Origin: Symbiodinium natans
Taxonomy: Eukaryota; Sar; Dinophyceae; Suessiales; Symbiodiniaceae
Assembly: GCA_905221605.1 (NCBI GenBank)
Contig: CAJNDS010000181.1
Location: 58,501-122,500 of the forward strand
DNA length: 64,000 bases
Direction of reading: 5' to 3'
Part shown: positions 20,151 through 31,691 of the stretch, piece after piece
How positions within the stretch are numbered: position 1 is the first letter of the stretch
How the letters are laid out: each line of letters starts with the position of its first letter
The notes under the pieces: model-generated
The model's database searches: none
Seen by the model: the letters and a program-made list of their open reading frames with translations, nothing else
What the model was told of the DNA's origin: nothing
Made by a program: the position numbers and the translations under genes

Positions 20151-20572
20151 CGCCCTTTTGCCTAAACCCTACATACCCTTTGTGAGCCTGGAAGCCCGGC
20201 GCCCCCAAACCCTGTACCCTACACCCTAAACCCTAAAAGCTCTAAACCCTAAACCCTAAACCCCAAACCCTCAACCCAGAACCCTAGAACCCCAAACCCT
20301 AAACGCCAAACCCTTTGGCAGCAGGCTTTGCACCACTCGCCGAAACCCCAAACTGTTTTTTGCATCAGGACTTGCAAGCCCCAAACCCTCTGTTCCAAGT
20401 TCGCAGCCTTCAAGCCCTGACCTAAAAACTCTGGTACCTTTCGATTGCGACAGAAGATCGAGGGTTTAGGGTTTAGGGTTTAGGGTTTGGGATTTCATGA
20501 CCGCCTAGACTTGGGCCTAAACCCTAATACGCAGCACCCCAACCGAATGGGTCTTGAAGCTTGGGGTTGAGT

Positions 20573-20858
20573 TGTCGCGTGCTGGGCCCCTCAATCTCCA
20601 TGGAACGGCATGTTGACCGTCTACTTTCCTTGGCTTGGCTTTTCGGCTGGCTCAGAAGCAGCCCGACGTTCCAAGAGGCTGAAGCCTCGCGCTGGCGGGG
20701 GGGGGGGGAGCATTCAATCCGACGAGCCTTCTGTATACCTTAGGTACGAGATCTCGGACAGATCTGCGCTTCACAGCGCTGTGGGCTCGCAAGCGGGCTC
20801 ATCTTACGCACAAAGGTGTTTACACGGAGAGGGAGGAATAGAGAGAGAGAGAGAGTGA
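20573..20858. CDS. Open region, strand undecided
   Basis: Plus-strand reading: GMLTVYFPWLGFSAGSEAAR, then SDEPSVYLRYEISDRSALHS. Minus-strand reading over 20540-20700: ASWNVGLLLSQPKSQAKESR. Both are plausible; neither has decisive splice sites. Confidence 0.3.
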
Positions 20859-21013
20859 GAGCGAGTGAGAGAGAGGGAGGGAGGGAGAGGGAGAGGGAGA
20901 AGGAGAGAGAGAGTGAGAGAGAGACAGAGAGAGAGAGAGAGGGAGACAGCGAGAGAGAGAGAGAGATCGGGAGAGAGAGGGAGAGAGAGAGGGAGGGAGA
21001 GAGAGAGAGAGAG
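20836..21013 (+). repeat. (GA)n-rich low-complexity tract
   Basis: Imperfect GA/GGGA repeats over about 180 bp. Confidence 0.95.
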
Positions 21014-21161
21014 ACGACCAGAAGGGCCCAGTACTTCATACAAATTTCGAGGCACTAATATAGCCTGGATGTGGTATCTGAACCTAGCCACGCTACGCAA
21101 GGGACCCTCTCTGGCCCGGGTGTCCGCGGCTCTCTGATGGGTCATCGGAAACCCTAAACCG

Positions 21162-21245
21162 TGGGATGTTCACCCTTACTAACAGTCCTTGATAGGGTTT
21201 CCTAAAACCCCTATTATGGACTGTTAGTACAAGGGTGAACATCCC
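21162..21245. mobile_element. Family A element, compact copy
   Basis: GTGGGATGTTCACCCTTA and AAGGGTGAACATCCCAA form near-perfect arms about 84 bp apart. The paired change (TTCACCC/GGGTGAA) in both arms implies arm correction or a sub-family. Confidence 0.85.
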
Positions 21246-21639
21246 AACCCTACCCTAAGCCCCGAAGCCCCTAAGCCCCTAAGCCCCTAAGCCCCAAGCC
21301 CTGAGCACTAAACCCAAAGCCCTAAACCCTAAACCCTAAACCCTAAACCTAAATCCTTTCGTCTTGAGTTCGAGGCTTTACATGTGAAGCCAAGTAGCCG
21401 GTGAAGGAGAGGATGTTGCCTGAGCTAGGGGTGTTGAGGACATATAGGGTTGAGGGTGGAGGGTTTAGGGTTTAGGGTCTAGGATTTAGGGTTTAGGGTT
21501 TAGGGTTTAGGGTTTAGGGTTTAGGATTGAGGGTTTTACGGTTCATCTGAAAGCAGGGAGAGGCCCCAGAAAGGCCCCTGGAGCCTGGAGAGGGGTATGA
21601 AAAGCCCCCGAGAGGTGCTTTGGTGCGGTACTTCTTGAA

Positions 21640-21742
21640 ATCTTCCCCCTATATGCTAACAGTCCTGAATAGGGACAATAATAGGGGGTACTAAAATCCC
21701 TACTAAGGACTGTGAGCTTAATTGAGGCGGAACGTTTCAAAG
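21640..21742. mobile_element. Diverged family A element
   Basis: The family core is intact (AACAGTCCTGAATAGGGA and TCCCTACTAAGGACTG). The outer ends TTGAAATCTTCC and GGAACGTTTCAA have diverged but stay complementary. Confidence 0.65.
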
Positions 21743-22325
21743 TACTCCGTTTGATGCTTTGAGGAGCGCGCGGCCACCCAAAACTCCGAGCAGGTCAGCT
21801 CGGATGAAAGCCCTCCAAAAAAATAGCCTCGGAAGTAGGGCCCTATCTATACCCTTGGAGGGATTCTATAGGGTACCCCCTAAACCCCAAACCCTAAACC
21901 CTTTTTCTGACCAGGACTGAAGCTGGCGCAATCTCCAAACCCTAAACCCTAAACCCTAGACCCTAAACCCTAAACCCTAAACCCTGAACCCTAAACCCTA
22001 AACCCTACCTCATTCCCTTATCCCTTCCAAGAACCAGCCAGAAACTATAGACCTCCTTGCGCTGTGGGGTAGGGTTTAGGGTTTAGAGTTTAGGGCTTAG
22101 GCTTTAGGGCTTAGGGTTTAGGGTCTAGGGGGTTTAGGGTCTAGGGGGTTTAGGGTTTTTAGGGGGTTTATGTAGGGTGTTTAGGGTTTAAGGTTTTTAC
22201 GGTTTAGGGTTTGTAGGGTGTTTAGGGTTCAGGGTTTTTTAGGGTTTTGGGTTTAGGGCAATCCTTCCTCCCAACGAAGGGAAGGGACCCCAGCAGTGCA
22301 AGTGCTTTTTTTGGGGAATACACCC

Positions 22326-22475
22326 TAAACCTACTATTTGTTTCAGAACCCCCCCCCCCCCCCCAAAAAAAAAAAAAAAAAAACAGGATAAGCGTTCCTA
22401 TACTACCCTAATAAGAAGGAACCTTTTGTATGTTTTTTTTTGGGGGGGACGGGTTCTTGAGCAACTAGTAGCTAA
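22326..22475. mobile_element. Family D element expanded by homopolymers
   Basis: CTACTATTTGTTTCAGAACC at the left and GGTTCTTGAGCAACTAGTAG at the right are inverted repeats. Poly-C/poly-A and poly-T/poly-G runs in both arms enlarge the copy. Confidence 0.75.
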
Positions 22476-22804
22476 ACCTCAGGACCTACACCCCTGACCC
22501 CCGCAAGGAGCCACAAATCACCACCCTGCGTCTCAAGCCTCGGCTCCACCTTACAAACCTGAAGCCAAAAGCTCCTCCCAGAATAAGAGCCCTAAGCCCC
22601 TGAGCCCCTAAGCCCCCAAGCCCATAAGCCCCCAAGCCTATAAGCCCCTAAGCTTCAACTTTGCCTTGGGTTTGCCCCTAAGCCCTGTAAGTAGCCCCTA
22701 AAGCCCCCTAAGCCCCGAAACCCTAAACTAAACCCTAAACCCTAAGCCCTAAGCCCCTAAGAAGCCCCTAAAGCCCCCTAAGCCCCGAAACCCCTGAAGC
22801 CAAC

Positions 22805-22865
22805 CCGTAGCCAGGCACCCGCCACGGCGGCGAACATGACGAAGGCCCAAATGCCAGGCGGGAGC
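22805..22865 (-). CDS. Membrane-segment exon
   Basis: 20 codons between AATCCAG and donor GTTGGC read LPPGIWAFVMFAAVAGAWLR, a likely transmembrane helix with an arginine at its end. Confidence 0.6.
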
Positions 22866-22904
22866 CTGGATTGGCGCTTAGGCCATTTTTTTCGGGTTTA
22901 GGGT

Positions 22905-23113
22905 TTAGGGTTTGGGGGTTAGGGTTTAGGGTTTCGGGTTTGGGGTTTAGGGTTTAGGGTTTAGGGTTTAGGGTTTAGGGTTTAGGGCTTAGGGTTTAGG
23001 GTTTAGGGTTTAGGGTTTAGGGTTTAGGGTTTAGGGTTTAAGTTTTGGGGTTTAGGGTTTAGGGTTTAGGGTTTACGCTTTAGGGTTTAGGGTTTAGGGT
23101 TTAGGGTTTAGGG
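22905..23113 (+). repeat. TTTAGGG array
   Basis: About 29 units, a few degenerate, starting about 40 bp above the exon 22805-22865 (its upstream intron in gene sense). Confidence 0.95.
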
Positions 23114-23621
23114 TGCGCTCTTCAGGCAAAGCGCACCAAACTAAGCAGGGGTTGCAACAGGTCCCTATCTTCCCACGCACCCAACGTATGCCGACAGGAA
23201 CCGGACCCCAACCTATGCACTCTTTCACGCACGATACCAAGTCTGAACCCAAGAGTAGCCTAGGAATCAAAATTGTGCCCTCTAGCCACTTGCTGAAAAC
23301 CCCGCACCGAAATCCTAAACCCCCAAATAGCCCTGAAGTGAGAGCCTTACATCCTAGACCCGAAAACGGTAAGGCTCTGAAGGCTTAACCCTAAAGCCCG
23401 CAAACCTTCGAGTCTGGGTTGCGATTGGGGTTTAGGGTTTCAGGATTTTGGCTTGAAGGGTTCTTACTTATTTGGGATTCGGGGGGGGGGGGTTAAGGGC
23501 TCAGGGTTTCGAGTTTCGGACTAAGGAAGAGCAGGCCTTCGCCCCTCTTGAGCAGAAAACATGGGCCCTTTCTGCCTGCCGAGAACAGAGCACTGCGCAG
23601 CAAAAGTCTGAAGAGAATCGG

Positions 23622-25115
23622 CTACGAGTTCTTCAGCTGACCTTCCACAGCACTGCTGTCGCCACCACCAAGAGCACCGCCCCAGGCCACAACAGACCCA
23701 TCGCCCCGAATGGCAGCAAAAGCCGTGTCGGTTGCTTGGATCTGCTGCACGCCCTTCAGATGATCTTGCACAGCACTGCTGTCACCGCCATAAGCAGCAT
23801 CGCCCCAGGTCGCGACAGACCCATCACCCCGAATGGCAGCAAAAGCCATGGTGGTAGCTTGGACCTGCTGCACGCCCTTCAGCTGATCTTGTGCAGCACT
23901 GCTGTCGCCACCGCAAGCAGCATCGCCCCAGGTCACGACAGACCCATCACCCAGGATAGCAGCAAAAGCTGAGCGGGTAGCTTGGATCTGCTGCACGTCC
24001 TTCAGCTGACCTTCCAAAGCACTGCTGTCGCCACCACAAGCAGCATCGCCCCAGGTCACGACAGACCCATCACCCAGAATAGCAGCAAAAGCTGAGCGGG
24101 TAGCTTGGATTTGCTGCACGTCCTTCAGCTGACCTTCCACAGCACTGCTGTCGCCACCATAAGTAGCATAGCCCCAGGTCACAACAGACCCATCGCCCAG
24201 AATGGCGGCAAAAGAACCGCCAAAGGCCCCGCGGGTAGATTGGATCTGCTTCACATCCTTCAGCCGACCTTGCACAGCACTGCTATCGCCACCATCAGCA
24301 GCATCGCCCCAGGTCACGACAGACCCATCACCCAGAATTGCAGCAAAAGCTGTGGCGGTAGCTTGGATTTGCTTGACACCATTCAGCCGAGCTTGCACAG
24401 CACTGCTGTCACCACCATAAGCAGCAAAGCCCCAGGTCACAACAGACCCATCACCCCGAATCGCAGCAAAGGAGCCGCAAAAAGCCCCGCGGGTAGATTG
24501 GATCTGCCTCACATCCTTCAGCTGAGCATGCACAGTATTACTGTCGCCACCACAATTAGCAGCGCCCCAGGTCACGACAGACCCATCGACCAGAATGGCA
24601 GCAAAAGCCGTGGCGGTAGCTTGGATATGCTGCACGTCCTTCAGCTGATCTTGCACACAACTGCTGTCGCCGCTATCAAAACCAGCAACGCCCCAGCTCG
24701 CAACAGACCCATCGCCCAGAATGGCAGCAAAAGCCGTGGCGGCAGCTTGGATCTGCTGCACGTCCTTCAGCTGACCTTCCACAGCACTGCAGTAGCCGGC
24801 AATCGCAGTTCCGCCCCATGTCACGCCACAGCCATCGCCCAGAATGGCAGCAAAGGCACTACTGTGACCGTGAACGCGAACGCTGCTCGTCTGCAAGGTC
24901 AGTGTATCGCCGCTCTGCAAGCCACATTCCTCAAGCGTGGCTGCTCCATCCAGCGCGCGTCCGGAGGAGTCCACCAGCCTTGCCCTGCCAATCTCCAGAG
25001 CCTTCCCTGCTCTATTCTTCAATGACTCTACAGACTCGTCCGCTGCTGCTTCCAGTGAGGCCCTCTTGCCACTTAGAAGGCTCACCTCTATCGTAAGTGG
25101 CACGATCGGCTTCAT
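23622..25115 (-). CDS. Ubiquitin-like domain plus RCC1-like repeat protein, 497 aa
   Basis: An intronless frame from ATG at 25113-25115 to TAG at 23622-23624. Residues 1 to about 75 (PIVPLTIEVSLLSGKRASLE to LQSGDTLTLQ) fit a ubiquitin-like beta-grasp fold. About ten repeats of 41 residues follow, each with FAAI(L/R)GDGSVVTWG, GGDSSAV and LKDVQQIQAT. This is the RCC1/HERC beta-propeller signature in the degenerate form common in dinoflagellates; such propellers mediate protein binding or exchange-factor activity. The last repeat is cut short at GQLKNS, so the carboxy end may have been lost. The DNA is a tandem array of about 123 bp. A family D element ends about 25 bp above the start codon. 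Confidence 0.85.
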   Translation of the reverse strand: MKPIVPLTIEVSLLSGKRASLEAAADESVESLKNRAGKALEIGRARLVDSSGRALDGAATLEECGLQSGDTLTLQTSSVRVHGHSSAFAAILGDGCGVTWGGTAIAGYCSAVEGQLKDVQQIQAAATAFAAILGDGSVASWGVAGFDSGDSSCVQDQLKDVQHIQATATAFAAILVDGSVVTWGAANCGGDSNTVHAQLKDVRQIQSTRGAFCGSFAAIRGDGSVVTWGFAAYGGDSSAVQARLNGVKQIQATATAFAAILGDGSVVTWGDAADGGDSSAVQGRLKDVKQIQSTRGAFGGSFAAILGDGSVVTWGYATYGGDSSAVEGQLKDVQQIQATRSAFAAILGDGSVVTWGDAACGGDSSALEGQLKDVQQIQATRSAFAAILGDGSVVTWGDAACGGDSSAAQDQLKGVQQVQATTMAFAAIRGDGSVATWGDAAYGGDSSAVQDHLKGVQQIQATDTAFAAIRGDGSVVAWGGALGGGDSSAVEGQLKNS

Positions 25116-25137
25116 GGCGTAGAGCCTACCCTGCGAA

Positions 25138-25246
25138 TTGCTTAAGAACCCCAATTTTGTATTCTAAATATTCTTCCTTATTAAGGGCAATATAGGGACT
25201 ATCATTTTTCTATTCTTTTGGGGTTCTTATGCAAATAGTAGTACCT
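25138..25246. mobile_element. Family D element upstream of the RCC1-like gene
   Basis: TTGCTTAAGAACCCC and GGGGTTCTTATGCAAATAG are inverted ends about 100 bp apart, around a core like the other family D copies. It lies in the 5' flank of the RCC1-like gene. Confidence 0.75.
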
Positions 25247-25991
25247 TCTATGTGCGACTGTTTTGGAGGGTCTCTTGCATCATCACAGGAAGGGCGGCAA
25301 CCAGGGCTTAGCTGTTCCTCTAGTGGCTTCGACTTTAGGACTCGATCTGGGCAGCGGATATAGCGTTGGGGTTTCGGGTTTTGTGTTTCGGGTTGAGGGG
25401 ACTGGGCTGCTATCTTGTGACCACCACTGGCGATGCGTAGGGGGAATAAACCCCAACCCCCAAACCCCAAACACCAAACACCAAACCCAAACCCCAAACC
25501 CCAAACCCCAAACCCCAACCACGCGCGCCTAGAGCTACAACCTTGGGGCCGGCACCTTCCAACCTCAAGCCTTGCGAGGCTGCGGTGCGCGCGATCTTGA
25601 TTCTGGGCCAGGAGCCCGAAACCCTAAAACCTAGCAGTTTAGGGTTTAGGGTTTCGGGTTTGGGTTTTGGGTTTACGGTTTACGGTTTACGGTTTAGGGC
25701 CTTAGGGTTTAGGGGTTGCAAGGGTTGCAACGGTTTAGGGCTTTAGGGTTAACGGTTAAAAAAAAAACAAACGCCTACACCCCTAAACCCTAAACCCTAA
25801 ACCCTAAACCCTAAACCCTAAACCCTAAACGCTAAACGCTAAACGCTAAACGCTAAACCCTGTAGCCACTGGACTGAAAGGCTCGCCAGAACGCTAAACC
25901 CTAAACCCTAAACCCCAAACCCTAACCCCTAAACCCTAAACCCTAAACCCTAAACCCTAAGCCCTAAGCCCTAAACCCTAAACCCCAACGC

Positions 25992-26066
25992 CCACATCCC
26001 ACGGAGGTCGCTGCAGGGCTCGCGCCTCTCGAGCCCCAGGCAGATGGAGATGAGGATCAAGGCGGC
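25992..26066 (-). CDS. Exon, unknown, possible membrane segment
   Basis: 25 codons in phase 0 between CTACGTAG and a GC donor (GCGTTGGGGTTTAGGG) read AALILISICLGLERREPCSD, then LRGMW. Confidence 0.5.
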
Positions 26067-27160
26067 CTACGTAGAGGTCTTTAGCGCTTGGGGTTTAGGG
26101 TTTAGGGTTTAGGGTTTAGGGTTTAGGGTTTAGGGTTTAGGGTTTAGGGTTTAGGGTTTAGGGTTTAGGGTTTGGGGTTGGATTTTAGGGTTTAGGGTTC
26201 AGGGTTCAGGGTTTAGGGTTTAGGGTTTCGGGACAGCCTTTTAGGTCTGAGGATTTTGGGACCTCCGGCTCCCAGGTCTGTTCAGCCCAGGTGTCCTAGC
26301 AGCCCTAAACCCTAAAGCCTAAACCCTAAACCCTAAACCCCAAACATCCTTAAACCCTAAACCCTAAATAGGACGCAGCCAGGGCTGACCCAACCTGGCC
26401 TTGTTAAAGTTCCCGGCAAAGCCGGCAGTGGTGGCCGACAGCCTGTTGGGTCAGCTGTGCAGGCATAGGGTTTAGGGTTTAGGGTTTAAGGTTTAGGGTT
26501 TAGGGTTTAGGGTTTAGGGTTTAGGGTTCAGGGTTCAGGGTTCAGGGTTCAGGGTTTAGGGTTTAGGGTTTAGGGTTTAGGGTTTAGGGTTCAGGGTTTG
26601 CCAAGGTTCCGCGCACACCACCACACGAGACGTGTGTTGTGGCGTGGGCCCAGGTTCAACGTTCTCTCCTCCCCACCCACCCAACCTTGGGCGGGCTTAA
26701 GGTTTTCAAGCAGTTGTTGGACTGTCTCTTCCCTAAATAGCTTTCCCAAAAATAGTATTTTAAAAATCGCATTTTTAACTGGGAGCCGGGCCGATCCTGG
26801 GGTCCCCCTCATTTGGGGTGTTTTTGGAGGCAAACTTTCCCTTTCCAGGGGAGGTCGGAGTTTGAGCCAAGGGGGGTCTCCGAATACTATTTTGCCTTGA
26901 AAATCGACCCCCTTGACCAAAATTGGCTCGCGGGAGGACCTTTAGAAGCCCCGGGAAGGCTTCCAATCCTACAGGTCTGACTCCTAAATCCTAAATCCTA
27001 AATCCTAAATCCTACAGGTAGCAGCGCTTATCATCAGCGCCCGCGGCTCGCTCCAGTTTAGGGTTTAGGGTGTTTGGGGGTTTGGGTTTTTGGGTTTAGG
27101 GTTTAGGGATGGGGGTTTGAGGGCTAGGGTTAGGGTACAGGGCTTCTTGGGATTACTTAC

Positions 27161-27226
27161 ACATTCCAGATCGCCCAAGGCCTTGTTCCAGCACAACCCC
27201 AGCAAGGCCTCTTTCGGCCTTCCAAC
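27161..27226 (-). CDS. Exon, unknown protein
   Basis: 22 codons end at a perfect GTAAGT donor and read RPKEALLGLCWNKALGDLEC. The frame is open upstream to about 27262, so the acceptor is uncertain. Confidence 0.6.
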
Positions 27227-27542
27227 CTCAGACCCTACACACTGCACTCTTTTCTCCGAGAAGCCGTAAACCCTAAACCCCAAACCCCAAACCCCCAAAC
27301 CCCAAACCCCCAAACCCCAAACCCTAAACCCCAAAACCCCAAACCCAAAACCGTTTGGCTCACACCCGTGGCTTCAGCACTAACTTTCAGAACTGTTTGG
27401 GGCTTCGGTTGTATCCTTTCGCAGCCTCGCACTAGGTCATCCTCGAAAAACCTATGCTGGTTGTCTCTGAGGATCTCGCACTTTTGGGTTTAAGGTTTAG
27501 GGTTTAGGGCTTGGGGCTTAGGCGGCTTAGGCGGCTTAGGGC

Positions 27543-27906
27543 TTAAGGCTTAGGGCTTAGGGCTTTTGGGTTTGGGGGCTTGGGGGGGGTTTGGAGGCTT
27601 GGAGCTTCGAAGGAATCCTGTCGAACTCCCCTCGTCCGCCTCTGCACAAGGTTATATGCCACGCAGTTGTACGCCGCGGCAATGAAGCCGGAGATGATGA
27701 CCCAAACCAACGCCATTGCCTCGGAGAAGAGCGCGGCACGATTCGGGCCCTTCAGTGCCTTGGGGGCACGGGCTTTTGATGTACACTGCCCGCAGCAAGC
27801 AAAGCACCACCTCAAGACGTAAGACTAAAGCGACGACCAGCCCAACTAATCGAAACTGGGCCCAGGTGATAAATAGCCGCCGCAGCAATGGACCAAAGTT
27901 GGCCAT
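27543..27906 (-). CDS. Putative small membrane protein, two overlapping frames
   Basis: The ATG frame from 27906 begins MANFGPLLRRLFITWAQFRL and continues with a hydrophobic stretch (VGLVVALV). The carboxy part reads in another frame: KALKGPNRAALFSEAMALVW, VIISGFIAAAYNCVAYNLVQ, then SFEAPSLQTPPK. A shift or a very short intron near 27810-27830 must join them. It looks like a two-helix membrane protein. The last residues before the stop are encoded by heptamer-like repeat. Confidence 0.5.
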
Positions 27907-28722
27907 GTTCGCAAGAACTCACTTGTTCAACAAACAATAAATAGGCATTTCCCAGAATAGCAGAGCAACACAGCAGGGTTCTGGGGTTTAGGGTTTCGGG
28001 TTTAGGGCTTCGAGTCTTGCATGCAAGCTGCGTTCCAAGACATCACATGCTGCAACACCTGGAAGCTGGCAAATTTACAAAAAAAATCGAGTCCTCTTTT
28101 CCACCAATAAATCAAAATCCCCCGTCTAGGAGTTCGAGGAGCATAGCCACCCCTTGAGGGCTTTTGTTGGGCTTAGGGTCTACTACATTATCTGATCACC
28201 ACAGCCGTGGTTTGGGGTTTAGGGTTTAGGGTGTAGGGTTTAGGGGGGTCTAGCCACAGAAGGGGCTGGAATGGGCAAGGCTCTATTGGGAGGCAGCCAG
28301 CAAAAGGGTGGGTCGACAGGTAGCAGGTGATTCTGACACTAAACCCTAAACCCCAAACCCCAAACCCCAAACCCTAAACCCTAAACCCTGAAACCCTAAA
28401 CCCTGAACCATACACCCCCACTGAGCCCTAAGCCCCAAGCCGTCACTGAATCCCAAAGCCCAATCCCTATCTAAGGGTAGTTGCACGGTCCCTTGATATG
28501 GTCCCTTACCTCCTTCAACGGGTTCTGACATATGGGACTTGGTCTTAATAGGGTATGTAAGGGGCATATAAGGGGTCCCCTTTTAGGGGCCACAAATTCA
28601 GGGACCATCTAACTACCCCAAGAGCCTACCTTAAGCCCTAAACCCTAGACCCTAAACCCTAAACCCTAAACCCTAGACCCTAAACCCTAAACCCTAAACC
28701 CGAAACCCTAAACCCTAAACCC

Positions 28723-28824
28723 TCAAGAGGCCTGGGGGCCACATTTGCCTTCAAGGCCTGCCTCCGGCTCTCGGAACCCGAAATGCCCCGAAAGAGCACA
28801 AGCCCTGAAGCCTTCACTGCAGAC
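28723..28824 (-). CDS. Terminal exon, unknown protein
   Basis: 33 codons and TGA from acceptor CATTTTGAG read FRACALSGHFGFREPEAGLE, then GKCGPQAS. Confidence 0.6.
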   Translation of the reverse strand, partial: VCSEGFRACALSGHFGFREPEAGLEGKCGPQAS

Positions 28825-28882
28825 CTCAAAATGGGCAGGTTTAGGGTTTAGGGTTTAGGGTTTAGGGTTTAGGGTTTAGGGT

Positions 28883-28914
<32 letters not shown>

Positions 28915-29619
28915 GGTTCAGGGTTCAGGGTTCAGGGTTCAGGGTTCAGGGTTCAGGGTTTAGGGTTTAGGGTTTAGGGTTCAGGGTTTAGGTTTAGGGT
29001 GTGCTGTAATATGGCGTAGATGCTGTGAAGGTTAGAGGTAGGATGCAGAAGAGGCTCGAAACGAAAGCCTCGTCAAATACGAAGAGCAGCACTGGCCCGA
29101 TTGTGGAGGGCTTCTCCCAAGCCACCCTAAGGTTTAGGCCTAAACCCACATCAATTGCCTACTTCCAACAAAAGTTCTTCTGTCACCGATGGTCACCAGG
29201 CTGGTTCCAAGGGGTCCAGAGAATTCTAGGGAGTAGGGGTCTGGAAGGAAGCGGGCCCTTGCCCACTGTACGAGGCCGAGTCGAGGCCTTCAGCTTAGGG
29301 TTTAGGGTTGAGGGGGGTTTAGGCTTTCGGGCCCGAACGACCCCAGCCCATGCCCATGGCCTGCGTGTCTGTGAGGTATTCGAAGCCCACCCAGTCGACC
29401 GGATGTGCGGCAACTCGGCATTTGGAGAAGATGAGGAGTTCGGGTTTAGGGTTTATTGTTGCTTGCCTTCGGCCGGATGTGCAGCAAAGAGCCCGCCCCT
29501 GAAGCTAATTGCTACGATCCGAAATCCGACATCCCAAGCCTCAAATCCTTCGGCAAACCGTCTGATCCTCTCTCCCCCTTTCTCCTTTATCCCTCTCATT
29601 CTCCTTTTCTACTCGGCGT

Positions 29620-29945
29620 AAAACCTCTCGCTCTCCCTCTCCTCGCTCTCCCTCTCGTCGCTCTCGCTCTCCTCGCTCTCGCTCTCCTCGCTCTCGCTCT
29701 CGCTCTCCTCGCTCTCGCTCTCGCTCTCCTCGTTCTCGCTCTCCTCGCTCTCGCTCTCCTCGCTCTCGCTCTCCTCGCTCTCGCTCTCCTCGCTCTCGCT
29801 CTCCTCGCTCTCGCTCTCCTCGCTCTCGCTCTTCTCGCTATCGCTCTCCCTCTCGCTGTCGCTCTTCCTTCCTTGCTTCCTTCCTTCCTTTCTTCCTTCC
29901 TTCCCTCCTTCCTTCCCTCCCTCCCTCCTTCCTTCCTTCCACGCT
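29620..29945 (+). repeat. (CTCTCG)n and (CTTC)n simple repeat
   Basis: CGCTCT/CCTCGCTCTCG units over 240 bp, then TTCC repeats. Frames through it (Ser/Glu or Leu/Ala repeats) are by-products. Confidence 0.95.
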
Positions 29946-30047
29946 GGATCGCAACATCCCCAAAAACCCAAAGCCCTAGGCCTAGCTGCTACCTGAAAGT
30001 CAGAATACCTTGAGTTTAGGGTTTCGGGTTCAGGGTTTAGGGTTAGC

Positions 30048-30097
30048 CTGTTGAAGTCTGCATCTCCCCGCAACAAGTGGTTCATTTCAACCATGTC
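30048..30097 (-). CDS. Exon, unknown protein
   Basis: 16 codons plus two bases between ATCAATAG and a GC donor (GCTAACCCTAAACCC) read DMVEMNHLLRGDADFN. Confidence 0.45.
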
Positions 30098-30148
30098 CTA
30101 TTGATCTGCATGGAAAGTAAGGGGAATCAGGGTTTGGGGTTTAGGGTC

Positions 30149-30250
30149 TACTTGGAGGTTATGGGCACTTATAGCCCCAGTTATACGAGTAACTGTACTA
30201 AGCCCCTAAGTCCCCTAAGTAGGTTATAAGTAGACGTACAATTGCGGTTA
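30149..30250. mobile_element. Family E element
   Basis: It starts ACTTGGAGGTTATGGGCAC and contains CCCCTAAGTAGGTTATAAGT. Relatives: 55224-55384 (a larger copy with an internal duplication), 63644 onward, and a start at 58529 broken by a family D copy. Confidence 0.6.
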
Positions 30251-31191
30251 TAACCCTGAATCCGAAACCCTCAATCCTGAACCCTTTTTGCAACTGGGCT
30301 TGCGGACTAGCCAGATCGAAGCAGCACTGAGTGAGCAGTCTTCACGATCGCATGACCTAATTCCTGAACCCTGAACTCTAAACCCTAAACCTTAAATGCT
30401 GAACCCTGAACCCTAAACCCTAAACCCCAAACCCTAAACCCAGACCCTACACCCCATGAACCTCCAAGTAGGGCCTAGGGCCTAGGGCCTAGGGTGCAGT
30501 TTCCAGGCTTTTTAGTGCTTCAGAACCCTAAACCCGAAACGCTAAACCCTAGACCCTAACCCTCAAGCCTCTCTGAGTCGCACCCTGCACTCGACCTTCA
30601 AACCTGTAAGTGTCGGGTTTAGGGTTTAGGGCTGTTTAGGGTTTAGGGTTTAGGGTTTCAGGGTTTAGGGTTTAGGGTTTAGGGTCCAGGGTCTAGGGTT
30701 TACGGTTTAGGGTTTCGAGTTTACAGTTTCCTTAAACTCCTGTAGGCAAGATTCGCGACATGACAATTCACGCCAGAGTGTGTGTTGCTAGCCCCACCCC
30801 CCAACCGCCCCCCCCCCCCCGAGCACCAAGATCGATTTTGCTTCAAGTCATATACCACCGGACGGGCTCTCAACCGTAAACCCTAAACCCTAAACCCTAA
30901 ACCCTAACCCTTAGACCTAAACCCTAAACCCTAAACCCTAAACCCCAAACCCTAAACCCTAAACCCTAAACCCTAAACCCCAACCGCAAGTCTTTCCTTT
31001 TGCCGGAACCGATTTGAGCCTCGGCCCGGGATCAAGCCACCCTTCAAGTATGAACGCACCTCAAAAGGGTAACCACCTTGGTCTTCATAAACTCGACTTA
31101 TCTGCACCTAAGAAGGTTCGTGGCAGCTCAACCCTAATCCTAAACCCTAAACCCTAAACCCTAAACCCTAAACTAACCCTGCTTCTCTGAG

Positions 31192-31680
31192 GTGCCCGTG
31201 TGCTGCCCTTGCAGCGGCGTGTTTCCGCCTCTTTCAGTTGAGCCTGCGTCTCCAGAGGCCACAGAACAACCAACGCGCGCCAACAGAGGCGAAAGAGGTA
31301 AGCAGAAGAATGTCACCTTCAGCTCTGCTGTGCAGTTCTGGTTTCCTTCCCCGCTGCAGCTGACAATCGACGCTTTCAGCAACCCTCAGGGGCACATTGC
31401 TGACGTTGGCTGCTCCCAAGCTGCCCCCAACTCCGCGCAAATACCCCCTCGAGCGCACCTTGGGCTTGTAGCGCTTGCAGAGTCTTCCACCCGAATGTCA
31501 GTTGCTGAAAGGTCTCCTAGCCCTAGCCCTGCCGACGCACTGCCGCCGGAGCGCGTCCGTCTTCTCAGCCATTTGCCGCCCCTTGACTTGTCACTTTCAG
31601 GTGCTTTCCGTGATTTGGCTGCGTTGCATGGCCCCTGGATTGGATTCTGGCAGTCTGCAGCATCGCTTGGCGTCAGTTTG
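31192..31680 (+). CDS. 5' open region of the LINE
   Basis: A frame with NRGERGKQKNVTFSSAVQFW and RVRLLSHLPPLDLSLSGAFR. It has no known domain. It lies upstream in a different frame from the RNase H segment and may be the remains of ORF1. Confidence 0.5.
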
Positions 31681-31691
31681 GCAGCGCGACG

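Noticed and set aside
24105-25025. A 306-codon plus-strand frame with repeats.
   Set aside because: It is the antisense of the RCC1-like repeat gene.
29620-29875. A CRISPR-like array.
   Set aside because: It is a short-period simple repeat with no unique spacers, in a eukaryotic genome.
29456-30094. Long frames of Leu/Ala or Ser/Glu repeats on both strands.
   Set aside because: They are translations of the CTCTCG simple repeat.
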